Assembly (NCBI RefSeq): GCF_050003625.1
Contig: NC_134401.1
Location: 1-64,000, forward strand
DNA length: 64,000 nucleotides
Origin: Haematobia irritans
Lineage: Eukaryota > Arthropoda > Insecta > Diptera > Muscidae
Reading direction: 5' to 3'
Part shown: positions 15,001 to 30,000 of the stretch, in pieces
Layout of the letters: each line of letters starts with the position of its first letter
Numbering within the stretch: the first letter of the stretch is position 1
Notes under the pieces: model-generated
The model's database searches: none
What the model was told of the DNA's origin: nothing
The model's input: only the letters and a program-made list of their open reading frames with translations
Position numbers and translations under genes: made by a program

Positions 15001-18000
15001 CATACGGACAGAGATATGATCAGACGGACGGACGGACAGCCAGGGCTAGATCGACTCAACGGATGATTCTGAATCGATCCATATATTAAACTTGGACTCG
15101 AGGACAACTAGTTGTGCTATTCACCATCTCACACAAATCAATTTTATTATACCCTGAACACGTATGAATTTATTACATTATTATCGGCATTGACGATGTA
15201 CAAACTCGAAATTTTTTCTCACAAATGCCGCTAAAACCCTCAAAACACGTCAAATCGGGTCAACATTCCCCCCGATCTTGTCGCAATATACAATATATAT
15301 AAGAAAAAACCCGACGGCGATCACAAAAAAACACCTGTAAAAAATTACATTTTTTTGTCATATGATTATGATTGATGGCAACACTTTTTGCATAAAACAA
15401 CAAATAACACGAACAAAGAAGAAGAAATAAAGCAAGAATGTGTAATAAATATGCGGCAAATTACAATAAAATCGATTAATATATGCCGATAATAGTGTCT
15501 TTTTTGCATGCAAATTTGGCGACACAAAATGTCATCTGATTTTTTCCAAAATCTAATAGCGTTCATCTTTGTCCAACAAAGACTACTCTAAGCCAAATTT
15601 CATGAAAATCGGATAAAAATTGCGACCTCTGTCGTATGAACAAAAATGCAAATAGATAACAACGACATACGGACAGAGATATGATCAGACGGACGGACGG
15701 ACAGCCAGGGCTAGATCGACTCAACGGATGATTCTGAATCGATCCATATATTAAACTTGGACTCGAGGACAACTAGTTGTGCTATTCACCATCTCACACA
15801 AATCAATTTTATTATACCCTGAACACGTATGAATTTATTACATTATTATCGGCATTGACGATGTACAAACTCGAAATTTTTTCTCACAAATGCCGCTAAA
15901 ACCCTCAAAACACGTCAAATCGGGTCAACATTCCCCCCGATCTTGTCGCAATATACAATATATATAAGAAAAAACCCGACGGCGATCACAAAAAAACACC
16001 TGTAAAAAATTACATTTTTTTGTCATATGATTATGATTGATGGCAACACTTTTTGCATAAAACAACAAATAACACGAACAAAGAAGAAGAAATAAAGCAA
16101 GAATGTGTAATAAATATGCGGCAAATTACAATAAAATCGATTAATATATGCCGATAATAGTGTCTTTTTTGCATGCAAATTTGGCGACACAAAATGTCAT
16201 CTGATTTTTTCCAAAATCTAATAGCGTTCATCTTTGTCCAACAAAGACTACTCTAAGCCAAATTTCATGAAAATCGGATAAAAATTGCGACCTCTGTCGT
16301 ATGAACAAAAATGCAAATAGATAACAACGACATACGGACAGAGATATGATCAGACGGACGGACGGACAGCCAGGGCTAGATCGACTCAACGGATGATTCT
16401 GAATCGATCCATATATTAAACTTGGACTCGAGGACAACTAGTTGTGCTATTCACCATCTCACACAAATCAATTTTATTATACCCTGAACACGTATGAATT
16501 TATTACATTATTATCGGCATTGACGATGTACAAACTCGAAATTTTTTCTCACAAATGCCGCTAAAACCCTCAAAACACGTCAAATCGGGTCAACATTCCC
16601 CCCGATCTTGTCGCAATATACAATATATATAAGAAAAAACCCGACGGCGATCACAAAAAAACACCTGTAAAAAATTACATTTTTTTGTCATATGATTATG
16701 ATTGATGGCAACACTTTTTGCATAAAACAACAAATAACACGAACAAAGAAGAAGAAATAAAGCAAGAATGTGTAATAAATATGCGGCAAATTACAATAAA
16801 ATCGATTAATATATGCCGATAATAGTGTCTTTTTTGCATGCAAATTTGGCGACACAAAATGTCATCTGATTTTTTCCAAAATCTAATAGCGTTCATCTTT
16901 GTCCAACAAAGACTACTCTAAGCCAAATTTCATGAAAATCGGATAAAAATTGCGACCTCTGTCGTATGAACAAAAATGCAAATAGATAACAACGACATAC
17001 GGACAGAGATATGATCAGACGGACGGACGGACAGCCAGGGCTAGATCGACTCAACGGATGATTCTGAATCGATCCATATATTAAACTTGGACTCGAGGAC
17101 AACTAGTTGTGCTATTCACCATCTCACACAAATCAATTTTATTATACCCTGAACACGTATGAATTTATTACATTATTATCGGCATTGACGATGTACAAAC
17201 TCGAAATTTTTTCTCACAAATGCCGCTAAAACCCTCAAAACACGTCAAATCGGGTCAACATTCCCCCCGATCTTGTCGCAATATACAATATATATAAGAA
17301 AAAACCCGACGGCGATCACAAAAAAACACCTGTAAAAAATTACATTTTTTTGTCATATGATTATGATTGATGGCAACACTTTTTGCATAAAACAACAAAT
17401 AACACGAACAAAGAAGAAGAAATAAAGCAAGAATGTGTAATAAATATGCGGCAAATTACAATAAAATCGATTAATATATGCCGATAATAGTGTCTTTTTT
17501 GCATGCAAATTTGGCGACACAAAATGTCATCTGATTTTTTCCAAAATCTAATAGCGTTCATCTTTGTCCAACAAAGACTACTCTAAGCCAAATTTCATGA
17601 AAATCGGATAAAAATTGCGACCTCTGTCGTATGAACAAAAATGCAAATAGATAACAACGACATACGGACAGAGATATGATCAGACGGACGGACGGACAGC
17701 CAGGGCTAGATCGACTCAACGGATGATTCTGAATCGATCCATATATTAAACTTGGACTCGAGGACAACTAGTTGTGCTATTCACCATCTCACACAAATCA
17801 ATTTTATTATACCCTGAACACGTATGAATTTATTACATTATTATCGGCATTGACGATGTACAAACTCGAAATTTTTTCTCACAAATGCCGCTAAAACCCT
17901 CAAAACACGTCAAATCGGGTCAACATTCCCCCCGATCTTGTCGCAATATACAATATATATAAGAAAAAACCCGACGGCGATCACAAAAAAACACCTGTAA

Positions 18001-21000
18001 AAAATTACATTTTTTTGTCATATGATTATGATTGATGGCAACACTTTTTGCATAAAACAACAAATAACACGAACAAAGAAGAAGAAATAAAGCAAGAATG
18101 TGTAATAAATATGCGGCAAATTACAATAAAATCGATTAATATATGCCGATAATAGTGTCTTTTTTGCATGCAAATTTGGCGACACAAAATGTCATCTGAT
18201 TTTTTCCAAAATCTAATAGCGTTCATCTTTGTCCAACAAAGACTACTCTAAGCCAAATTTCATGAAAATCGGATAAAAATTGCGACCTCTGTCGTATGAA
18301 CAAAAATGCAAATAGATAACAACGACATACGGACAGAGATATGATCAGACGGACGGACGGACAGCCAGGGCTAGATCGACTCAACGGATGATTCTGAATC
18401 GATCCATATATTAAACTTGGACTCGAGGACAACTAGTTGTGCTATTCACCATCTCACACAAATCAATTTTATTATACCCTGAACACGTATGAATTTATTA
18501 CATTATTATCGGCATTGACGATGTACAAACTCGAAATTTTTTCTCACAAATGCCGCTAAAACCCTCAAAACACGTCAAATCGGGTCAACATTCCCCCCGA
18601 TCTTGTCGCAATATACAATATATATAAGAAAAAACCCGACGGCGATCACAAAAAAACACCTGTAAAAAATTACATTTTTTTGTCATATGATTATGATTGA
18701 TGGCAACACTTTTTGCATAAAACAACAAATAACACGAACAAAGAAGAAGAAATAAAGCAAGAATGTGTAATAAATATGCGGCAAATTACAATAAAATCGA
18801 TTAATATATGCCGATAATAGTGTCTTTTTTGCATGCAAATTTGGCGACACAAAATGTCATCTGATTTTTTCCAAAATCTAATAGCGTTCATCTTTGTCCA
18901 ACAAAGACTACTCTAAGCCAAATTTCATGAAAATCGGATAAAAATTGCGACCTCTGTCGTATGAACAAAAATGCAAATAGATAACAACGACATACGGACA
19001 GAGATATGATCAGACGGACGGACGGACAGCCAGGGCTAGATCGACTCAACGGATGATTCTGAATCGATCCATATATTAAACTTGGACTCGAGGACAACTA
19101 GTTGTGCTATTCACCATCTCACACAAATCAATTTTATTATACCCTGAACACGTATGAATTTATTACATTATTATCGGCATTGACGATGTACAAACTCGAA
19201 ATTTTTTCTCACAAATGCCGCTAAAACCCTCAAAACACGTCAAATCGGGTCAACATTCCCCCCGATCTTGTCGCAATATACAATATATATAAGAAAAAAC
19301 CCGACGGCGATCACAAAAAAACACCTGTAAAAAATTACATTTTTTTGTCATATGATTATGATTGATGGCAACACTTTTTGCATAAAACAACAAATAACAC
19401 GAACAAAGAAGAAGAAATAAAGCAAGAATGTGTAATAAATATGCGGCAAATTACAATAAAATCGATTAATATATGCCGATAATAGTGTCTTTTTTGCATG
19501 CAAATTTGGCGACACAAAATGTCATCTGATTTTTTCCAAAATCTAATAGCGTTCATCTTTGTCCAACAAAGACTACTCTAAGCCAAATTTCATGAAAATC
19601 GGATAAAAATTGCGACCTCTGTCGTATGAACAAAAATGCAAATAGATAACAACGACATACGGACAGAGATATGATCAGACGGACGGACGGACAGCCAGGG
19701 CTAGATCGACTCAACGGATGATTCTGAATCGATCCATATATTAAACTTGGACTCGAGGACAACTAGTTGTGCTATTCACCATCTCACACAAATCAATTTT
19801 ATTATACCCTGAACACGTATGAATTTATTACATTATTATCGGCATTGACGATGTACAAACTCGAAATTTTTTCTCACAAATGCCGCTAAAACCCTCAAAA
19901 CACGTCAAATCGGGTCAACATTCCCCCCGATCTTGTCGCAATATACAATATATATAAGAAAAAACCCGACGGCGATCACAAAAAAACACCTGTAAAAAAT
20001 TACATTTTTTTGTCATATGATTATGATTGATGGCAACACTTTTTGCATAAAACAACAAATAACACGAACAAAGAAGAAGAAATAAAGCAAGAATGTGTAA
20101 TAAATATGCGGCAAATTACAATAAAATCGATTAATATATGCCGATAATAGTGTCTTTTTTGCATGCAAATTTGGCGACACAAAATGTCATCTGATTTTTT
20201 CCAAAATCTAATAGCGTTCATCTTTGTCCAACAAAGACTACTCTAAGCCAAATTTCATGAAAATCGGATAAAAATTGCGACCTCTGTCGTATGAACAAAA
20301 ATGCAAATAGATAACAACGACATACGGACAGAGATATGATCAGACGGACGGACGGACAGCCAGGGCTAGATCGACTCAACGGATGATTCTGAATCGATCC
20401 ATATATTAAACTTGGACTCGAGGACAACTAGTTGTGCTATTCACCATCTCACACAAATCAATTTTATTATACCCTGAACACGTATGAATTTATTACATTA
20501 TTATCGGCATTGACGATGTACAAACTCGAAATTTTTTCTCACAAATGCCGCTAAAACCCTCAAAACACGTCAAATCGGGTCAACATTCCCCCCGATCTTG
20601 TCGCAATATACAATATATATAAGAAAAAACCCGACGGCGATCACAAAAAAACACCTGTAAAAAATTACATTTTTTTGTCATATGATTATGATTGATGGCA
20701 ACACTTTTTGCATAAAACAACAAATAACACGAACAAAGAAGAAGAAATAAAGCAAGAATGTGTAATAAATATGCGGCAAATTACAATAAAATCGATTAAT
20801 ATATGCCGATAATAGTGTCTTTTTTGCATGCAAATTTGGCGACACAAAATGTCATCTGATTTTTTCCAAAATCTAATAGCGTTCATCTTTGTCCAACAAA
20901 GACTACTCTAAGCCAAATTTCATGAAAATCGGATAAAAATTGCGACCTCTGTCGTATGAACAAAAATGCAAATAGATAACAACGACATACGGACAGAGAT

Positions 21001-24000
21001 ATGATCAGACGGACGGACGGACAGCCAGGGCTAGATCGACTCAACGGATGATTCTGAATCGATCCATATATTAAACTTGGACTCGAGGACAACTAGTTGT
21101 GCTATTCACCATCTCACACAAATCAATTTTATTATACCCTGAACACGTATGAATTTATTACATTATTATCGGCATTGACGATGTACAAACTCGAAATTTT
21201 TTCTCACAAATGCCGCTAAAACCCTCAAAACACGTCAAATCGAGTCAACATTCCCCCCGATCTTGTCGCAATATACAATATATATAAGAAAAAACCCGAC
21301 GGCGATCACAAAAAAACACCTGTAAAAAATTACATTTTTTTGTCATATGATTATGATTGATGGCAACACTTTTTGCATAAAACAACAAATAACACGAACA
21401 AAGAAGAAGAAATAAAGCAAGAATGTGTAATAAATATGCGGCAAATTACAATAAAATCGATTAATATATGCCGATAATAGTGTCTTTTTTGCATGCAAAT
21501 TTGGCGACACAAAATGTCATCTGATTTTTTCCAAAATCTAATAGCGTTCATCTTTGTCCAACAAAGACTACTCTAAGCCAAATTTCATGAAAATCGGATA
21601 AAAATTGCGACCTCTGTCGTATGAACAAAAATGCAAATAGATAACAACGACATACGGACAGAGATATGATCAGACGGACGGACGGACAGCCAGGGCTAGA
21701 TCGACTCAACGGATGATTCTGAATCGATCCATATATTAAACTTGGACTCGAGGACAACTAGTTGTGCTATTCACCATCTCACACAAATCAATTTTATTAT
21801 ACCCTGAACACGTATGAATTTATTACATTATTATCGGCATTGACGATGTACAAACTCGAAATTTTTTCTCACAAATGCCGCTAAAACCCTCAAAACACGT
21901 CAAATCGGGTCAACATTCCCCCCGATCTTGTCGCAATATACAATATATATAAGAAAAAACCCGACGGCGATCACAAAAAAACACCTGTAAAAAATTACAT
22001 TTTTTTGTCATATGATTATGATTGATGGCAACACTTTTTGCATAAAACAACAAATAACACGAACAAAGAAGAAGAAATAAAGCAAGAATGTGTAATAAAT
22101 ATGCGGCAAATTACAATAAAATCGATTAATATATGCCGATAATAGTGTCTTTTTTGCATGCAAATTTGGCGACACAAAATGTCATCTGATTTTTTCCAAA
22201 ATCTAATAGCGTTCATCTTTGTCCAACAAAGACTACTCTAAGCCAAATTTCATGAAAATCGGATAAAAATTGCGACCTCTGTCGTATGAACAAAAATGCA
22301 AATAGATAACAACGACATACGGACAGAGATATGATCAGACGGACGGACGGACAGCCAGGGCTAGATCGACTCAACGGATGATTCTGAATCGATCCATATA
22401 TTAAACTTGGACTCGAGGACAACTAGTTGTGCTATTCACCATCTCACACAAATCAATTTTATTATACCCTGAACACGTATGAATTTATTACATTATTATC
22501 GGCATTGACGATGTACAAACTCGAAATTTTTTCTCACAAATGCCGCTAAAACCCTCAAAACACGTCAAATCGGGTCAACATTCCCCCCGATCTTGTCGCA
22601 ATATACAATATATATAAGAAAAAACCCGACGGCGATCACAAAAAAACACCTGTAAAAAATTACATTTTTTTGTCATATGATTATGATTGATGGCAACACT
22701 TTTTGCATAAAACAACAAATAACACGAACAAAGAAGAAGAAATAAAGCAAGAATGTGTAATAAATATGCGGCAAATTACAATAAAATCGATTAATATATG
22801 CCGATAATAGTGTCTTTTTTGCATGCAAATTTGGCGACACAAAATGTCATCTGATTTTTTCCAAAATCTAATAGCGTTCATCTTTGTCCAACAAAGACTA
22901 CTCTAAGCCAAATTTCATGAAAATCGGATAAAAATTGCGACCTCTGTCGTATGAACAAAAATGCAAATAGATAACAACGACATACGGACAGAGATATGAT
23001 CAGACGGACGGACGGACAGCCAGGGCTAGATCGACTCAACGGATGATTCTGAATCGATCCATATATTAAACTTGGACTCGAGGACAACTAGTTGTGCTAT
23101 TCACCATCTCACACAAATCAATTTTATTATACCCTGAACACGTATGAATTTATTACATTATTATCGGCATTGACGATGTACAAACTCGAAATTTTTTCTC
23201 ACAAATGCCGCTAAAACCCTCAAAACACGTCAAATCGGGTCAACATTCCCCCCGATCTTGTCGCAATATACAATATATATAAGAAAAAACCCGACGGCGA
23301 TCACAAAAAAACACCTGTAAAAAATTACATTTTTTTGTCATATGATTATGATTGATGGCAACACTTTTTGCATAAAACAACAAATAACACGAACAAAGAA
23401 GAAGAAATAAAGCAAGAATGTGTAATAAATATGCGGCAAATTACAATAAAATCGATTAATATATGCCGATAATAGTGTCTTTTTTGCATGCAAATTTGGC
23501 GACACAAAATGTCATCTGATTTTTTCCAAAATCTAATAGCGTTCATCTTTGTCCAACAAAGACTACTCTAAGCCAAATTTCATGAAAATCGGATAAAAAT
23601 TGCGACCTCTGTCGTATGAACAAAAATGCAAATAGATAACAACGACATACGGACAGAGATATGATCAGACGGACGGACGGACAGCCAGGGCTAGATCGAC
23701 TCAACGGATGATTCTGAATCGATCCATATATTAAACTTGGACTCGAGGACAACTAGTTGTGCTATTCACCATCTCACACAAATCAATTTTATTATACCCT
23801 GAACACGTATGAATTTATTACATTATTATCGGCATTGACGATGTACAAACTCGAAATTTTTTCTCACAAATGCCGCTAAAACCCTCAAAACACGTCAAAT
23901 CGGGTCAACATTCCCCCCGATCTTGTCGCAATATACAATATATATAAGAAAAAACCCGACGGCGATCACAAAAAAACACCTGTAAAAAATTACATTTTTT

Positions 24001-27000
24001 TGTCATATGATTATGATTGATGGCAACACTTTTTGCATAAAACAACAAATAACACGAACAAAGAAGAAGAAATAAAGCAAGAATGTGTAATAAATATGCG
24101 GCAAATTACAATAAAATCGATTAATATATGCCGATAATAGTGTCTTTTTTGCATGCAAATTTGGCGACACAAAATGTCATCTGATTTTTTCCAAAATCTA
24201 ATAGCGTTCATCTTTGTCCAACAAAGACTACTCTAAGCCAAATTTCATGAAAATCGGATAAAAATTGCGACCTCTGTCGTATGAACAAAAATGCAAATAG
24301 ATAACAACGACATACGGACAGAGATATGATCAGACGGACGGACGGACAGCCAGGGCTAGATCGACTCAACGGATGATTCTGAATCGATCCATATATTAAA
24401 CTTGGACTCGAGGACAACTAGTTGTGCTATTCACCATCTCACACAAATCAATTTTATTATACCCTGAACACGTATGAATTTATTACATTATTATCGGCAT
24501 TGACGATGTACAAACTCGAAATTTTTTCTCACAAATGCCGCTAAAACCCTCAAAACACGTCAAATCGGGTCAACATTCCCCCCGATCTTGTCGCAATATA
24601 CAATATATATAAGAAAAAACCCGACGGCGATCACAAAAAAACACCTGTAAAAAATTACATTTTTTTGTCATATGATTATGATTGATGGCAACACTTTTTG
24701 CATAAAACAACAAATAACACGAACAAAGAAGAAGAAATAAAGCAAGAATGTGTAATAAATATGCGGCAAATTACAATAAAATCGATTAATATATGCCGAT
24801 AATAGTGTCTTTTTTGCATGCAAATTTGGCGACACAAAATGTCATCTGATTTTTTCCAAAATCTAATAGCGTTCATCTTTGTCCAACAAAGACTACTCTA
24901 AGCCAAATTTCATGAAAATCGGATAAAAATTGCGACCTCTGTCGTATGAACAAAAATGCAAATAGATAACAACGACATACGGACAGAGATATGATCAGAC
25001 GGACGGACGGACAGCCAGGGCTAGATCGACTCAACGGATGATTCTGAATCGATCCATATATTAAACTTGGACTCGAGGACAACTAGTTGTGCTATTCACC
25101 ATCTCACACAAATCAATTTTATTATACCCTGAACACGTATGAATTTATTACATTATTATCGGCATTGACGATGTACAAACTCGAAATTTTTTCTCACAAA
25201 TGCCGCTAAAACCCTCAAAACACGTCAAATCGGGTCAACATTCCCCCCGATCTTGTCGCAATATACAATATATATAAGAAAAAACCCGACGGCGATCACA
25301 AAAAAACACCTGTAAAAAATTACATTTTTTTGTCATATGATTATGATTGATGGCAACACTTTTTGCATAAAACAACAAATAACACGAACAAAGAAGAAGA
25401 AATAAAGCAAGAATGTGTAATAAATATGCGGCAAATTACAATAAAATCGATTAATATATGCCGATAATAGTGTCTTTTTTGCATGCAAATTTGGCGACAC
25501 AAAATGTCATCTGATTTTTTCCAAAATCTAATAGCGTTCATCTTTGTCCAACAAAGACTACTCTAAGCCAAATTTCATGAAAATCGGATAAAAATTGCGA
25601 CCTCTGTCGTATGAACAAAAATGCAAATAGATAACAACGACATACGGACAGAGATATGATCAGACGGACGGACGGACAGCCAGGGCTAGATCGACTCAAC
25701 GGATGATTCTGAATCGATCCATATATTAAACTTGGACTCGAGGACAACTAGTTGTGCTATTCACCATCTCACACAAATCAATTTTATTATACCCTGAACA
25801 CGTATGAATTTATTACATTATTATCGGCATTGACGATGTACAAACTCGAAATTTTTTCTCACAAATGCCGCTAAAACCCTCAAAACACGTCAAATCGGGT
25901 CAACATTCCCCCCGATCTTGTCGCAATATACAATATATATAAGAAAAAACCCGACGGCGATCACAAAAAAACACCTGTAAAAAATTACATTTTTTTGTCA
26001 TATGATTATGATTGATGGCAACACTTTTTGCATAAAACAACAAATAACACGAACAAAGAAGAAGAAATAAAGCAAGAATGTGTAATAAATATGCGGCAAA
26101 TTACAATAAAATCGATTAATATATGCCGATAATAGTGTCTTTTTTGCATGCAAATTTGGCGACACAAAATGTCATCTGATTTTTTCCAAAATCTAATAGC
26201 GTTCATCTTTGTCCAACAAAGACTACTCTAAGCCAAATTTCATGAAAATCGGATAAAAATTGCGACCTCTGTCGTATGAACAAAAATGCAAATAGATAAC
26301 AACGACATACGGACAGAGATATGATCAGACGGACGGACGGACAGCCAGGGCTAGATCGACTCAACGGATGATTCTGAATCGATCCATATATTAAACTTGG
26401 ACTCGAGGACAACTAGTTGTGCTATTCACCATCTCACACAAATCAATTTTATTATACCCTGAACACGTATGAATTTATTACATTATTATCGGCATTGACG
26501 ATGTACAAACTCGAAATTTTTTCTCACAAATGCCGCTAAAACCCTCAAAACACGTCAAATCGGGTCAACATTCCCCCCGATCTTGTCGCAATATACAATA
26601 TATATAAGAAAAAACCCGACGGCGATCACAAAAAAACACCTGTAAAAAATTACATTTTTTTGTCATATGATTATGATTGATGGCAACACTTTTTGCATAA
26701 AACAACAAATAACACGAACAAAGAAGAAGAAATAAAGCAAGAATGTGTAATAAATATGCGGCAAATTACAATAAAATCGATTAATATATGCCGATAATAG
26801 TGTCTTTTTTGCATGCAAATTTGGCGACACAAAATGTCATCTGATTTTTTCCAAAATCTAATAGCGTTCATCTTTGTCCAACAAAGACTACTCTAAGCCA
26901 AATTTCATGAAAATCGGATAAAAATTGCGACCTCTGTCGTATGAACAAAAATGCAAATAGATAACAACGACATACGGACAGAGATATGATCAGACGGACG

Positions 27001-30000
27001 GACGGACAGCCAGGGCTAGATCGACTCAACGGATGATTCTGAATCGATCCATATATTAAACTTGGACTCGAGGACAACTAGTTGTGCTATTCACCATCTC
27101 ACACAAATCAATTTTATTATACCCTGAACACGTATGAATTTATTACATTATTATCGGCATTGACGATGTACAAACTCGAAATTTTTTCTCACAAATGCCG
27201 CTAAAACCCTCAAAACACGTCAAATCGGGTCAACATTCCCCCCGATCTTGTCGCAATATACAATATATATAAGAAAAAACCCGACGGCGATCACAAAAAA
27301 ACACCTGTAAAAAATTACATTTTTTTGTCATATGATTATGATTGATGGCAACACTTTTTGCATAAAACAACAAATAACACGAACAAAGAAGAAGAAATAA
27401 AGCAAGAATGTGTAATAAATATGCGGCAAATTACAATAAAATCGATTAATATATGCCGATAATAGTGTCTTTTTTGCATGCAAATTTGGCGACACAAAAT
27501 GTCATCTGATTTTTTCCAAAATCTAATAGCGTTCATCTTTGTCCAACAAAGACTACTCTAAGCCAAATTTCATGAAAATCGGATAAAAATTGCGACCTCT
27601 GTCGTATGAACAAAAATGCAAATAGATAACAACGACATACGGACAGAGATATGATCAGACGGACGGACGGACAGCCAGGGCTAGATCGACTCAACGGATG
27701 ATTCTGAATCGATCCATATATTAAACTTGGACTCGAGGACAACTAGTTGTGCTATTCACCATCTCACACAAATCAATTTTATTATACCCTGAACACGTAT
27801 GAATTTATTACATTATTATCGGCATTGACGATGTACAAACTCGAAATTTTTTCTCACAAATGCCGCTAAAACCCTCAAAACACGTCAAATCGGGTCAACA
27901 TTCCCCCCGATCTTGTCGCAATATACAATATATATAAGAAAAAACCCGACGGCGATCACAAAAAAACACCTGTAAAAAATTACATTTTTTTGTCATATGA
28001 TTATGATTGATGGCAACACTTTTTGCATAAAACAACAAATAACACGAACAAAGAAGAAGAAATAAAGCAAGAATGTGTAATAAATATGCGGCAAATTACA
28101 ATAAAATCGATTAATATATGCCGATAATAGTGTCTTTTTTGCATGCAAATTTGGCGACACAAAATGTCATCTGATTTTTTCCAAAATCTAATAGCGTTCA
28201 TCTTTGTCCAACAAAGACTACTCTAAGCCAAATTTCATGAAAATCGGATAAAAATTGCGACCTCTGTCGTATGAACAAAAATGCAAATAGATAACAACGA
28301 CATACGGACAGAGATATGATCAGACGGACGGACGGACAGCCAGGGCTAGATCGACTCAACGGATGATTCTGAATCGATCCATATATTAAACTTGGACTCG
28401 AGGACAACTAGTTGTGCTATTCACCATCTCACACAAATCAATTTTATTATACCCTGAACACGTATGAATTTATTACATTATTATCGGCATTGACGATGTA
28501 CAAACTCGAAATTTTTTCTCACAAATGCCGCTAAAACCCTCAAAACACGTCAAATCGGGTCAACATTCCCCCCGATCTTGTCGCAATATACAATATATAT
28601 AAGAAAAAACCCGACGGCGATCACAAAAAAACACCTGTAAAAAATTACATTTTTTTGTCATATGATTATGATTGATGGCAACACTTTTTGCATAAAACAA
28701 CAAATAACACGAACAAAGAAGAAGAAATAAAGCAAGAATGTGTAATAAATATGCGGCAAATTACAATAAAATCGATTAATATATGCCGATAATAGTGTCT
28801 TTTTTGCATGCAAATTTGGCGACACAAAATGTCATCTGATTTTTTCCAAAATCTAATAGCGTTCATCTTTGTCCAACAAAGACTACTCTAAGCCAAATTT
28901 CATGAAAATCGGATAAAAATTGCGACCTCTGTCGTATGAACAAAAATGCAAATAGATAACAACGACATACGGACAGAGATATGATCAGACGGACGGACGG
29001 ACAGCCAGGGCTAGATCGACTCAACGGATGATTCTGAATCGATCCATATATTAAACTTGGACTCGAGGACAACTAGTTGTGCTATTCACCATCTCACACA
29101 AATCAATTTTATTATACCCTGAACACGTATGAATTTATTACATTATTATCGGCATTGACGATGTACAAACTCGAAATTTTTTCTCACAAATGCCGCTAAA
29201 ACCCTCAAAACACGTCAAATCGGGTCAACATTCCCCCCGATCTTGTCGCAATATACAATATATATAAGAAAAAACCCGACGGCGATCACAAAAAAACACC
29301 TGTAAAAAATTACATTTTTTTGTCATATGATTATGATTGATGGCAACACTTTTTGCATAAAACAACAAATAACACGAACAAAGAAGAAGAAATAAAGCAA
29401 GAATGTGTAATAAATATGCGGCAAATTACAATAAAATCGATTAATATATGCCGATAATAGTGTCTTTTTTGCATGCAAATTTGGCGACACAAAATGTCAT
29501 CTGATTTTTTCCAAAATCTAATAGCGTTCATCTTTGTCCAACAAAGACTACTCTAAGCCAAATTTCATGAAAATCGGATAAAAATTGCGACCTCTGTCGT
29601 ATGAACAAAAATGCAAATAGATAACAACGACATACGGACAGAGATATGATCAGACGGACGGACGGACAGCCAGGGCTAGATCGACTCAACGGATGATTCT
29701 GAATCGATCCATATATTAAACTTGGACTCGAGGACAACTAGTTGTGCTATTCACCATCTCACACAAATCAATTTTATTATACCCTGAACACGTATGAATT
29801 TATTACATTATTATCGGCATTGACGATGTACAAACTCGAAATTTTTTCTCACAAATGCCGCTAAAACCCTCAAAACACGTCAAATCGGGTCAACATTCCC
29901 CCCGATCTTGTCGCAATATACAATATATATAAGAAAAAACCCGACGGCGATCACAAAAAAACACCTGTAAAAAATTACATTTTTTTGTCATATGATTATG